Below are positions 31,722-44,030 of a stretch of 64,000 nt of DNA, piece by piece; position 1 is the first letter of the stretch; every line of letters starts with the position of its first letter. A program made the translations under genes and the position numbers. The notes beneath the pieces were generated by a model that was given only the letters and a program-made list of their open reading frames with translations, was not told where the DNA came from and made no database searches. Source of the stretch: Asterella californica (taxonomy: Eukaryota > Streptophyta > Marchantiopsida > Marchantiales > Aytoniaceae); NCBI GenBank assembly GCA_036924285.1, contig JAYKYS010000005.1:9734001-9798000 (forward strand), written 5' to 3'.

Positions 31722-34700
31722 ATGGATCTGCTACTACTATGATCCCGCTTGAGCAGCCTGTGGGATCACATGAGGTTGACGAAGAGGTTGCTCAAGATTC
31801 TGAAAACTGCTACACTGTACATAGTTGGAAATCTGGTTTGATGACTTTAAGTTCTGATGATTGGAGTGAGTTCACGCGTGTAGAGGATTTGTCTGAGAAG
31901 AGTAGAAGGCAGATAGAGAAGTATGCAGAAAATCTGCACTGTACAGGAGTTCTGAACGAAGGTGAAATGATTTCTGGTGTTTACGAGGAGTTTGTAGGTG
32001 TACAATCTTTTGTTCGTTGGCTGGATGATGTAGATAGGTTGATGGAGCAGATGGGAGGAAGGGTGGTGATCCCTATCCACTCTCGTAAGGTCTATGAGGA
32101 GATTGCCTCGTGCTTGCAATCTCGTCCTCATCCGAGACTGGAGAGTGGATGGAAGGATGCAATCTGCTGGTGTGGCTCTCGTGAAGAAGCAGAGGTTCAC
32201 ACCAAATACAAAACTGTAGCAAAGAAGGTGAAACCAGTGGCGACCCAGTTACCTGTTGATTCACAGCAGCAGATGGAGTTAGCGGCCACTGAGCCTGTAC
32301 TGAGAGATCCTAAACAGATAGGACACGAGTTTACTCAAGAGACACTCGAGCAGCTCCAGATAGGAAGGGGTGGCTTCTTGACTGAAGTGGAGAAACAAGC
32401 TTTCGAGCAGATGATAGTTAGCCATGGTAAGGCATTTTCTTTCTCAGCTGGAGAGATTGGTTGTGTGGATCCTAGTGTGATAGCTCCGATGGTTATCTTC
32501 ACTGTTCCTCACGTACCTTGGGACTTGAAGCCGATTCCAGTCCCTCGTGCCTTGCTACCGAAGGTTATTGACTTACTGAAGGAGAGGATGCGGATGGGTA
32601 TTCTTGAACCATCTATGGCTCCGTACTCTAGCCGATGGTTCACAGTACCTAAGAAGACAGGAGCTTTACGCTTCATCCAAGACTTACAGCCTGCTAACAA
32701 CATCACGATTCGAAATGTTGGAACAGGACCTGTGGTTGATGAAGTAGCCGAGGCATTTGCTGGAAGATCTATCTATTCTATTGGAGATCTGTTTTCAGGT
32801 TATGATCAGTTTCAGCTTGCTTTGGAGAGTAGAGACTTGACTACCATGCGTACACCTTTGGGGTTGATGCGGATGTGTACTCTTCCTCAGGGTGCGACAA
32901 ACTCAGTAGCTCATATGCAAAACGCGATGCATAAGGTATTACGAGAGTTTGTACCTGAGGTTACTATCCCATTTCTTGATGATATCCCCATGAAAGGCTG
33001 TCCGGTGGAGGACAAGGACGAGACTATGACTGCTGATGGTTGCAGAAAGTTCGTTGCAGACCACATCCGAGATGTGGAGAAGATTCTGATGCGCTTGGAA
33101 GAGGTACACCTCACTCTGTCAGGTACCAAATCTCGTTTTGGAATGTCAGAGATCGTGGTGGTGGGTCACTTATGCGGTACTTTTGGAAGACGGCCGAACC
33201 CAGAGAAGGTAGATGCTATAGCAAGGATAGCAGACTGTACCAACATCACTGAGGTTCGACGATTCTTAGGAGCTTGTGTGTTCTTTCGTGTGAGTATTCC
33301 TCATTATGCACACATTGCCGAGCCTCTGTATGCACTTCTGAGAAAGGGGAAGAGGTTTACTTGGCGGCAAGAACATCACGAGACGATGGAGCAGCTGAAA
33401 GAGATTCTGAAGTCTCCACCTGTACTAAGGAGACTTAACTACGAGAGCGGAAGACCTATCATACTGACTGTTGACACGAGTCCAAAGGCGATTGGATGGG
33501 CAGTCGGTCAAGAAGATGCAGAAGGCGTGCGGTTTGTTTCAAGGTTTGGAGCTCGGATCTTAACAGATAGACAACGTAACTATCCTCAAGTGAAGCGTGA
33601 GTTGTGGGGAGCTGTTACTGCTATGAAGGTAGATCGAGAGTTCTTGATAGGTGCCCGTGTGATAGTAGAAACAGATTGTTTGCCTTTGCTAGGTATGATA
33701 GCAAACTGTAATACTCCAGACATAGCAATGCTACGATGGATTGCTTATATCCGGAGTATGAACCCTGAGCTGAAGCATATAGCAGGAAAGGATAATCTTG
33801 TTGCAGACATGTTATCTAGGGCTTGTTATACAGATGAAGAAGAGATGATTACTGAAGTCGAAGATGAAGAGAAGAGAGACGTTTGGTGCCAAGTTGGTCA
33901 GCAGACTTCAGACTTGGAACCACTGCCGTTCTACGAGGAGTTCTACACGGAGAAGTTCCGCGATATCGGATACTATCTGAGTTTATTATGCAGACGAGAG
34001 GGTTGGAGTGATGCAGAGTTTAAGGAGATTAGAAGAAAAGCGTATGGTTACCTTCTACGTGAAGGTTATCTGTGGAAACGTCCGAAGAGAAGAGATGGGA
34101 TGTTGACTAGAGTAGTGGATGATCAACCGACGAAGCTGAATCTGCTGAAGGAGTTTCATGACACCTTGTGGGCTGGACACCGTGGAGTTTGGGCTACATA
34201 CACAAAGATGAAGGAGCGATACTGGTGGAAGGGTTTGTATCAAGATGTAGTGGATTTTGTTGGGTCGTGTCTGCACTGCCAGTTCTACTCTAAAGTCCGT
34301 TACAGAGATGGACTTGTACCTACCTACCCACCTAGTATTCATTTTTCGTGGGTCCTTGATCTTGTGATGATGCCGCCGGGACTGTGGGGGATGCGCTACT
34401 TGGTGTTAGCTCGGGAAGATCTCTCCAACTACGTGGAGGGACGAGCACTGCGCACGAAGACTACAGAGAACATATGTAGATTCGTGCTTGAAGATATTAT
34501 CTGTCGTTATGGATCTGTTGGAAGACTACGAGCAGATAGGGGCGAGCTGAGAGGTGCAGAAGCGAAGGAGTTCTTTGCTCGTTATGGAGTAAAGCTTCGG
34601 CTTACTACTGCCATGAATCCAGAAGGCATTGGTAAGAGTGAACGAGGACATCCTTCTATTGTTCACGCTTTAGTAAAAGCATGTGATGGTAGACCTAGAG

Positions 34701-35338
34701 AATGGCCGAGATTACTTCCATTTGCTTTATGGGCTGATAGAACTACACACTGTACCACGACTGGCTACATGCCAGTTGAGCTTATGTTGGGGCAGAAACC
34801 GATCATGCCTGCTGAGGAGGACTTTCCTACGTGGGCTACGCTACCGTGGGAAGATGGTATAGATCATACTTCACTCCTTGCTTTACGAACTAGGCAGTTG
34901 GAGCGAAGGGAGGAGGATCTTGCTGAGGCGCAAGAGAAACTGAAGGTGGCTCGAGTTAGAAACAAGGAGCGTTTCGACAAGACTCACCGACTACGACCAA
35001 AGCCAATACGTGTTGGTGATTGGGTTCTGGTGTATGATAGCACGCTGGAGAACCAGCATTCTACACTTCGTAAGTTCTCACGAAGATGGTTCGGGCCTTA
35101 TGTTGTGCTAGATGTTTATGAGAATGTCACTTATAGTTTACGAGAGCTAGATGGTACTCCCTTGAAACTATCTGTGGCAGGCAAACGAGTGAAGTTGTTC
35201 AAACAACGTGGAGGATCAGTAGATTTGTTCAACTTTCTGGAGTCTGAACAGAGGGTGACAAGAGATGAAGACGCCTCGGCTACTGAAGAGGTTGAGGCGG
35301 ACGAGAGCGATGATGATGATGTACAAACAGAAGACTGA
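31686..35338 (+). CDS. pol: E2 pol: RT, RNase H, integrase
   Basis: Replication enzymes, read in the -1 frame from the slippery site. The first ATG is at 31739 and the remaining 1199 aa are uninterrupted. Order: an N-terminal linker; RT with YSSRWFTVPKKTGALRFIQD, FSGYDQFQL and FLDDIPMKG; connection with VRRFLGACVFFRVSIPHYAHI; RNase H with ILTVDTSPKAIGWAVGQ and VETDCLPLLGM. The integrase has a zinc domain (H-x-H ... CLHCQ), a DDE core (VLDLVMMP, RADRGEL, GKSERGH), and a C-terminal GDWVLVYDSTLENQHS and GPYVVLDVYENVTYSLRELDG. No chromodomain; the tail is acidic. All catalytic residues are present. Confidence 0.92.
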
Positions 35339-35372
35339 AGAGGTTGGCACATGCCGGAGGATGTGCAGGTTT

Positions 35373-35384
35373 GGAGGGGGTGGA
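35373..35384 (+). promoter_or_regulatory. E2 polypurine tract
   Basis: GGAGGGGGTGGA immediately before the 3' LTR; plus-strand priming site. Confidence 0.8.
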
Positions 35385-36710
35385 TGTCGTGATGTGAACC
35401 ATTTTACATTGTAAATAATTCACCTCTCTGTCAAGCATTAGTCTCTCTGAGTGAAATTAGGACCTCAGAGAAGTCGACACTGGAGAATGTTACATATTTT
35501 GAGTCTTAGTAGGTTGATTACCATGTAGATGGAGTTAAGCTCATGGGTTGTAATTACATGTCGCCCATGCATGCTTCCTAGCGAGGTTAGGTTATCTTTC
35601 GGAATTACGTGTCGTTTTACATGTCTTCGCATGTAGTTTAGGGTCTATGCTGGCACTTTAGGGGCTTGACGTGGTAGCCTATGTGCAAATTCAAGTCACC
35701 ACGTGGTTTGGGACACAAAAGGACAAGGGAGTGAAGCTATGAACTCCCATTGGTCCAATTTTGTCTTTGTGTACTGCTAAACTTAGTAGTAGGGGTCTTA
35801 AGAGGAGTTCGAGCATTTGGAGAGGGATCTTCGAAATCTGAGAGCACAGGGAGATAGGGTTCGTCGTGCCAAGCACTGTCAGTGAAATTTTTGATCGATT
35901 TGGAGCAATAAAGAAGGAGTTATGGCTGATTGAAGTTCGATTTGTGTCAGAATTGCAGCACTTCTGTTGATTTTGGAGTTTTCGGTGTCAATCGCAGTAG
36001 ATTTGAGAAAATCGCTTCAAACCTTCGAGGTCTCGTTCATTGGCAGCAGGGCTACGACTGTCCCCAAATTTTCATGTCAATTGAAATTGTGAGTAATTCG
36101 GGGCGACCGCTGAAGTAGAGGGGGTCCGAAAAGCTCTCAATCTGGAACAACAACTTCAGAGAGCGAGATCCGGAGTTCTGTGTACAATCAGGAGGCCCAA
36201 CTTCACAGGAGTGTTCAGCAAGCTGTTTACTGCAAATCCTGTAAGAATCTTCGAAAGTGATCGAGCCAATTCTCTGTTCTAGGTCGAAATAGCTGTCTGG
36301 GTACCAGAAATTGCCGTAATTTCTCTGCTCAGAACGTTTTTGCCCATATCTCGACACTCTGATTTGATCTCAAGCTGAAACTTCGTGTGCATGGTCAGTA
36401 GGGCCTCACTTACATGTAGGAGGAGTTCTGAAGCCTGAACCATTGTATGTTTCTGATTCTGGACTGTTAAAGTTCGCTGTCTGACCTTATTACTGCTAGT
36501 CTGATCTGATTTTCACTTCCTGAACTTACTGGAGGGTCAATTCGACCTGAGTGAGTGTCTATAGTGCCCTTTATGACCTGAACCCTACCTCTGTATAGTA
36601 AGAAGCCATAGCCTGAAGTCCAACGCTTCCCTGAGTAGACTAAACACAGCCTTCAAGATCTATCACAGCCAGAAGGTTCCGCCCTTCCCAGGAAAACTCT
36701 CAACTCGACA
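35385..36710 (+). repeat. E2 3' LTR
   Basis: 1326 bp, differing at three positions seen (for example GAATC/GAACC near the start). Confidence 0.93.
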
Positions 36711-36714
36711 ACGC

Positions 36715-39700
36715 AGGACCAAGCTGTCAACTGGGCAGGATGGGAAGAAGACGATGAGGGATATCTACACGATCCCAGTGGGAAAACTTGCTATAGGATC
36801 GAGACGATACAACCCTTCGCTCCTACACCTCCCGCCCAATATAATCGTTATGTACCGAGGGATAGAGCTAGCAATGTACAGACCAGGACGCCCTGGCAGC
36901 CTTCTTCATCACAACGACCTCTCAACCCTCTTCCTGGAGCGTGCAATAATTGTGGAGAGACATGACACTGGTGGTCCACCTGTCCTCACCCGAGAAGACA
37001 GATTGGGCAAGTGCCCTTGTGTGGGAACTGTAAGGAAGCCGGTCATTTCACAGGGAATTGTCCTCAGACCTTACGGCCACGACAAATGGTGAGATTTGCA
37101 GATACCACGCCTCCTGCAGAAGCAGCATCAACTTCTAAGCTCGAGTTAGCAGTGGTACAGCACATCACAGTAGAAGACGAAGATCCTGGGGATTGTACGG
37201 ATTGTCTCCATATCGAGGAAGACAAACCAGACCCCGGGAAGCGCGAAGGAAAGGAACCTCAGCTGCAGAAGACGACTGCAGCTCAGAAGATGGAGACACT
37301 TGAAGAAGCGTCATCTCTCACTTTGACGGATGGTACTGTTTGGAATCCTGACCCGAATTCAGATAGTTGGCCTCCGGAGGAAGTTTTGGATGAAGCTGTG
37401 TTCAAGATAAGTACCAGAAGCAAAGGGAAGTCAGAATCTCGTCAGAAGGACGTCAAGAAGAAGAAGCAGCGTAATGAGAGGTCATCTTCTCCTGAGCGGC
37501 CGCCTTCTCCTACTTACGACCGAGAAGATCCGAAGTACTTTGCTCCTGATATTAGACAAGAGGTTGAAGCGATCATGCAAGAAGAGCTGGAGAAGAGACG
37601 GAAGATAGTACAGCAGCTCCCTACACCGACTACGGCAACACCTGTCTTATGGGAACAGCCTCCAGTCGAGGGAAGACACTCTTCTGGTCTTCCACCCAAG
37701 GAAGCAGCTACTACATCTTCCCTGTTGGAAACACCAGTCACTCTTCTGAAAAGATCTCCGTACGACTTCTTGCGAGACTTATGGAATCAGAAGGCGGATG
37801 TAACCTTCCAACAGTTGTTGGATGACAACGCTGGTTACAGGAAGTTGTTACAATCTGTGCTTCGAGGATCGAGGAAGAGGAGGGCAGCTAAACTTCCCAA
37901 GAGCACCCCGATCCTAAGAATAGAGCATGAGGACTTGGGAGCCCCAGAACTCGATATGGAGATCCATGGCTGTCTTCTGAAGAAGGTACCCATTGATTCC
38001 GGCTCCGGAGTTAACATCATGACTGAAGAAACGGCGCATGCCCTAGGCTTCACTGAGTTCCAGCCTACTCCGAGAATTCTCAGAATGGCGGACCAGACCA
38101 GAAGACGACCTTTGGGGCAACTGAAAGATGTCTTGACGGTAATTGGTGGAGTATCTTTTTACCTCACTTACATCATTTTGCGACCTGTAGCTAAGGTTGG
38201 ATATCAGGTGTTGATAGGAAGACCATGGCTGTATGCTGCAAATGTGAATACCGACTGGAGAAGACATCGTTTGAGATTTCCCAATCCTACACCCAAGCCA
38301 GGTGAGAAGAGTAAGATCTCGCTTCCTTGGATCAAGATTGGACACCAAGGTGAAACTCCGTCTACAACAGAGGGGTACACTTCAGAAGACTCAGCTGTGT
38401 CTTCTGACAGTGATGAACGGTATAATGAGTTTGTGACGAATAACGTGTGTAATACAGAAGTAGCAGAGAAAGTGGAAGATGTGGTCTGTGGATACATTGA
38501 GTGCTACGAGATTGCGGAAGAAGAGCTTCCAGAAGACGAGAATACCGTCTTCCCTTCGGAAGATCCGATAGTTGGTCTTCCAGAAGACGAGAATACCGTC
38601 TTCCCTTCGGAAGATCCGACAGTTGGTCTTCCAGAAGACGAATCTGAACCAGAAGAAGCTCCCAAACCGGAATACTTTGGTGTCAGTGAGTACAGTCACA
38701 CTGCAAGAATGGTAAACCCGGATGATCTCCAAGAGATGGAGGTTGCTCCTGGGAAGAAGCTGAAGCTTTCCAAGGTGATCGAGGGCCAACAGTTGGAAGA
38801 CTTTCGAGAACTTCTAACGGAGTTCCAGGATGTCTTCGCATGGACCATAGAAGACATGAAGGGCATACCTCGAGAGCTGGGAGAGCATCGCATTGACTTG
38901 TTGGAGGACGTTGTTCCTGCACGGCAGAGGCAGTATCGGCTCAACCCCAAGTACTCGCTTCTGGTGAAGGACCAGATTGACCAGTACCTGAAGGCAGGAG
39001 TCATCTTCCTAGTACTTAGCAGTGAGTGGGTAGCTCCTATTGTCATCGTGCCGAAGAAGCAGACAAGGAAGATCCGAGTGTGTCAAGACTTCCGGAAGCT
39101 GAACTTGGCCACGAAGAAGGATCATCACCCTTTATCATTCACCGACTCTGTGTTAGACCAGGTAGCAGGACATGAGTTCTACAGCTTCCTGGATGGGTAT
39201 TCTGGGTACAACCAAGTTTCAATCAGAGAAGAAGACAAGTCGAAAACCACTTTCACCACTGATTGGGGCACATACGCGTACAACCAAATGCCGTTTGGTT
39301 TATGCAATGCACCCGCCACATTCCAGAGGTTGATGATTACAATTTACAAGGAGTATCTTCGCACCTTTATGGAGATCTTCTTGGATGATTTCTGTGTGTT
39401 TGGATCGAGAGAAGACCACTTGATATTTCTAAGGAAGTGTTTTCTGAAGTGTAGAGAACATCGTTTGGCTCTTCACCCTGAGAAGTGCTTCTTTGGTATG
39501 TCAGAGGGGATCTTGCTAGGACATAGGATTTCCGGAAGAGGTATAGAAGTCGACTGTGCTAAGGTGGAAGTCATCATGAAACTCCACCCACCTGCTAACC
39601 TGACACAGTTGAGAAGCTTCCTTGGCAACGTAGGATACTACAGGAGGTTTATTGACAGGTACGCAGAGGTAGCAGTAAGACTCACTAAGTTGCTGAAGAA

Positions 39701-39796
39701 GGACGAACCATACGTTTGGTCTTCCGAGCAGCAGGAAGCATTCGAAGAAATGAAGAGGCTTCTGTCGGAATCCCCTGTCCTACGGCCGCCTGATTG
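36715..39796 (+). pseudogene. pol: E1 gag 3' end, protease and RT
   Basis: Continues the gag frame after E2. Second knuckle CNNC...C has TGA (36963-36965) where Arg would fit CX2CX4HX4C, and a third, CGNCKEAGHFTGNC, follows at about 37020. The protease has the classic IDSGSGVN near 37993. The RT shows LDGYSGYNQV and FLDDFCVFG (about 39190 and 39376), followed by the RSFLGNVGYYRRFI region. The frame is lost near 39796-39800 in TTGGGAAAG, consistent with one extra base, just before the RNase H start. The stop plus frameshift make this copy non-coding for a complete Pol. Confidence 0.88.
38526..38642 (+). repeat. Tandem 51-bp coding repeat in E1
   Basis: Two full 51-bp units and the start of a third, encoding repeated acidic LPEDENTVFPSEDP. 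It lies in the linker between protease and RT. Confidence 0.9.
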
Positions 39797-41567
39797 GGAA
39801 AGAAGTCTTCCATATTTATGTGGATGTTTCTGCTTTCACCATCGGGGTGGTGTTGAGTCAGAAAGATGAGAAGAAGAAGGACTATCCCATCTACTACGCG
39901 GGAAGACAGCTCAGTGATGCAGAGAAGAAGTACTCGACAACTGAAAGGGAGTGTCTTGGTATGATTTACTCCTGTAAGAAGTTTAGACACTATCTTCTAG
40001 CAAACCCGTTTGTCTTCTATGTAGATCACTTCTCTTTGAAACATCTTGTAAAGAAAGCAGATTTGTCTGGTAGGATAGCTAGGTGGATTCTCCTACTCCA
40101 GGAATTTACTTACACAGTTGAGTACAGGCCCGGAAGACAGCATGTTAATGCTGACTACCTATCCAGATTGGAGACAGAACGACGAGAAGATGAAGTGGAA
40201 GACGAGTTTCCTGACGAGAAGTTGTTTTCAGTTTTCGCAGAGACACTTTCCTCTGAGGGGGGGCGTACCGCCTGCTTCCCAGAAGACGAGACTAGATCTT
40301 CTGATCCAGTCTTTGCGACTTCCACAGAAGAGTCGATCTTCAAGGACTTGAGGAAGTTCTTGGAAGACCAACAGTATCCCGAGGGAATGGATGCGGAGCA
40401 GAAGGCCGTCTTCTTACACAAGGCAGGTCCATATGCTATCTTCCAGGGTATCCTGTTTCGAAAGGGACATGACGAGAAGCTGAGAAGATGTCTCGAGCCG
40501 TTAGAGATAAAATCAGTGATCACAGGTCTTCACTACGAAGATGCTGGGGGTCACTACGGGTTGAAGACCACAGTGAAGAAGATGCTAGACGCCGGATACT
40601 GGTGGCCAACTATGTACCGAGACACTTTTCAGGAGATCAGGAAGTGCGATGCATGCCAGAGGGTGGGAAGACCGACCGCTACAACAAGGTGGCCCCTTAC
40701 CCCCATTCTTCCGCTTGCCTCGTTCGAAAAGTGGGGAATCGACTTTGTGGGTCCTATCGCCCCGGTGGCGAGAAGAACACGAGCAAGGTACATCTTAATA
40801 GCTACCGACTATGCCACCAAGATGGTGGAAGACGAGGCCACGAGAAAGAACGATGCCGCAGTAGTAGCAAGGTTCCTATGGCATAACATCATCACTAGGT
40901 ATGGATGTCCGCTGGAATTAGTGTCAGATAGGGGCACTCATTTCTTAAATGAGACTATCTCCCTCCTGACCCAATACTTCAGGATTAAACATCGGAAGAC
41001 GACACCATACAACCCGAAGGCGAATGGACTGACGGAGAAGTCGAACGGTCTTCTGTGTAACATCCTGAACAAGGTAACTGTTAACCATGCGTATGACTGG
41101 GACACGAAATTGCCATCTGTGTTGTGGGTCTTCAGGATTTCACCTAAAGTCACAACCCAGAAGACGCCTTTCTACCTAACTTACGGCATGACACCTATTG
41201 TGCCCATTGAGTTAGAGGTCTCAACTTACCGGTTAGCCGTATCCGAACGCATGGGAGAAGAAGAGAGCCAGGAGCAACGTCTTCTGAATTTCGTAGAGTT
41301 TGAAGAAGACAGGAATGCAGCTTTGGAGAAGACATACGAGGTGCAAGCGCAACGTAAGGTAAACTACGATAGCAAGTTGAGGAAGGTGACTGTTGTGGAT
41401 GGGGACTTGGTGCTTCTCTATGACAACCGTCATATTAAGTTCCCCGGGAAACTTCATCTTCGCTGGATGGGACCTTACCGTGTCTTAGAGGTCTTCGACA
41501 ATGGCTCCTTGCAGTTGGAAGAGTTGGACGGTACACTGATGACCACTCGTGTTAATGGATGGCGCGT
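39797..41567 (+). pseudogene. pol: E1 RNase H and integrase (split by E3)
   Basis: The reading frame after the 1-nt shift starts with the RNase H motif IYVDVSAFTIGVVLSQ, then YSTTERECLGMIY and FYVDHFSLKHL. The integrase follows: an HHCC zinc domain (GGHYGLK ... CDACQ), then a DDE core with GIDFVGPI, VSDRGTHFLNE and GLTEKSNG. The C-terminal domain has DLVLLYDNR and GPYRVLEVFDNGSLQLEELDG. E3 enters at GCGT (41564-41567). The final few codons resume at 52382. Confidence 0.9.
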
Positions 41568-41781
41568 TGTCATGTTGTGGTTCGGCTCCTGTGTGAAATT
41601 CTTGTGTAACCTATGTTGTGTTTCTTTTCCGTGTTTCGTGAACCGTATCGCGTAACTCGCCGAACGGTGTGATGAGTGCCACGTTTGTGATTATCTGTTT
41701 AAGTGATCGCACGGTAGAGGAATGTGCCAAGTCATCGATCTGTGCGCGTTCACTTCAGTGGTCCTTGTCGCCGCGATTGTG

Positions 41782-41788
41782 TATAAAA
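41782..41788 (+). promoter_or_regulatory. TATA box in E3 5' LTR
   Basis: TATAAAA, 214 nt into the LTR. It is the only good match I saw in the first 500 nt, and it is conserved in the 3' LTR. Confidence 0.55.
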
Positions 41789-41889
41789 TGGGGGGTCGAA
41801 GGTTCATACGACATTCTCTCTCAACGGGTGATTCGTAAGGATTCTCGGTGATCTGCATGGAGGAGTGAAGAACTGCAGGAGTGGTGGTT

Positions 41890-42315
41890 ATGGACGGAGG
41901 TGTGTTACCGGCTCCGGATCTTCCTTTCCCGAATCCGTTTCACATCAAGCTTCATTGCATCCACCGCGATCACTTTCGACAGTGGTTAGTTGCGTACTTT
42001 GGTGATGAGTTCATGGGGAGGGTGATGGAGTTACAGCTTCCGGTGATCCTTCCAATCGTAACATACGGAGAGACTTGGGATATGACGGTGTACATTTTGT
42101 TGTGAGGAACAATGGATCTCAACTATCCATCGAACGTTCCTTTCAATCTTTGGGTCGATGTCCGGTGCCATTGCAGACCGAAGATCAATCATGGGGCTTG
42201 GATCGTGAGAAACTTCGGGCAAGAATATTACAATCGAGTGATAGCTTCACCGTTTCCTTTTGTCATACCTTTTATTGTAGAACGTTTCCAAGTTGTAATA
42301 TTGACGTTGTATTAG
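41890..42315 (+). other. Two tandem, mutually similar small ORFs in the E3 5' LTR
   Basis: ORF a (41890-42105, ATG at 41890) and ORF b (42112-42315) follow each other. They share the pattern PF...C.(H/C)...W(L/I)V..FG.E(F/Y)...RV......P(V/F)(I/V)(L/I)P, so they look like diverged copies of one domain of about 60 residues. They lie about 110 nt past the TATA box, so would be at the 5' end of the element transcript. I recognise no family. In the 3' LTR (50295-50720) ORF a has an early TGA, while ORF b is intact. Confidence 0.45.
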
Positions 42316-43974
42316 TCTGCGGCTCACTGGTTTCATTCTAGTTGAGCGCTTCTGTGTAGTTACGGACCGCGAAGAATCCATCGACATATCTGAAGGATTT
42401 TGTGAAGTCTTAGAGTGTTGTTGATGTCTTGTGTCTCCTTGGAGAGTAAAAATTCGTTCTAAGGGAAAAGTTAAGAGGAGAAAAGACAAAAAGTAAAGTT
42501 CTTTTTGCTCTTATTGGTCCACTTTTGGACCAATGGTGTTCTAGCTGATCCTCGCGACGTTTCTGTGGTTTCTGGAGGCTTCAGAGGTCCATTCGCGAAA
42601 CGGAGAGTATGGTTGGAGAGCTCTCGACCGGGGCTACAATCTGGGCTGAAGAATCGATCGATTTGATGAAAGTATGAGCGCGTTATGATCGATTGAGTGG
42701 AGGGGGGTGAAATTTGTACCTACTGCTACGTTTCTGGTTGTTCCGAGAGACTCGCGAGGAGTTTTGAGGAGCTGTCTGTTGGGTTGGAGAGCTGACGACG
42801 TGCTGGTCGTTTTGATATCAATTTCATCAGTTTCTTGATCGATTTGGATTCTGAACCGACCGATTGAAGTTGAGAAGTGCAGATGGGATAAGGCGGGACA
42901 GCGAACTATGATAGCCATGGATAGTTTGCTATTGCTTAAGATCTGAGTCGAATTTCTGAGTGAAACTTTCCAGGATTGAAGAATGTCTTATCAGTAAGAT
43001 ACTTGGGAAGTTTCACCTCAAATGGTCGAGTAGTTTGTTCAGAATCTTGGATCAAATGTACCTGGGTCTGTAAAGCTCTGAAGTTAGCACAGATTACGGT
43101 TTGATCCATATCTGAGAATTGGTTTGAGATTTCGACCTGAAAATTGTTCAGGGTAGGAGTGAAGGGTCCAATCAAGCTTCCTGTGAAGTTTGATCATCAT
43201 TGGTCGAGTGGTTTGGAAGAACTGAGGTCTCAAAGTTCGAAAATACTTCTGTTATTAGCTATTTCGGGTTTTTCGGTATCATCTATGATCATTTTGGTCA
43301 TTTTCGATCAATTTGGAGAGGAGTTTGTTGCTGAAACTGCCATGGCTGCATGCAATTCGACATTGGAGGGTGTGGGGCTGATTTCAGCTCTTGGTGATGA
43401 AGGAGAACGGAGTCGCCATGAGTCTTAAGCCGCTGTTTGGGTTCTCGGAGCTGCCAGGTACTACCGCCGTTGGTGCTATATTGAGATCTGAATAGTGTTT
43501 TGGAGTATGCATGCTTTACCTTGCTGGAATGCTTGGTAGACCAGGGTGTACAGCAAGTTGTATCGATACTCTATCAAGTTGATTGAGTGATCTTATAGCG
43601 TCTTCTGGTTGTACTATGAAGTTGTGATAGTTGGATTGATGGGCAGTTAGCGTCGCTGGGGAGCTATTCAGAAGTCAGGCTTCCAGTGATATAGAGGAAT
43701 AACTTCAGTTAGATAATACAGATCTGAGTATTTTTAGTTAGAATACAAAAGATCTGTTTGTAACACAAGTTTATGCAACCTATACGTAACCTTGGATCGT
43801 AGCAAGCTTTAAACTTGAGACGAGCGGATACAAGGTCACTCAGGCTAAAAGAGTAGATAGTGAAACATTTGAGTGGAAACATCCAGATCTAGATCCAACC
43901 TTGTCAATCCACATACCTCTGCACAGCCATATACCCCGTGTATTCCTAGACAGAAAAACACGTTATACGATAGC

Positions 43975-43990
43975 TGGTGAACTCGACGTG
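43975..43990 (+). promoter_or_regulatory. E3 primer binding site, tRNA-Trp-like
   Basis: TGGTGAACTCGACGTG, 2 nt after the LTR. From memory, plant tRNA-Trp ends CACGTCGGGTTCACCA, which leaves one G-T type mismatch. Confidence 0.65.
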
Positions 43991-44030
43991 AAAAGTCTAG
44001 GGTGAGAGGTACGTGCGTGGTTTTGCCACC

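Larger units (their letters stand above)
27772..36710 (+). mobile_element. E2: full-length Ty3/gypsy element inside E1 gag
   Basis: Both LTRs are 1326 bp with ends TGTCG / CGACA. A 4-bp duplication ACGC flanks it (27768-27771, 36711-36714). I see three LTR differences by eye (about 0.2%), so it is young. Layout: LTR, primer site, gag-protease, -1 shifted pol, polypurine tract, LTR. Nearly complete; the only defect I see is a frame break in a G7 run at the start of gag. Confidence 0.93.
41568..43972 (+). repeat. E3 5' LTR
   Basis: 2405 bp with TATAAAA at 41782-41788, a likely core promoter. It carries two small related ORFs (41890-42315). Confidence 0.92.
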
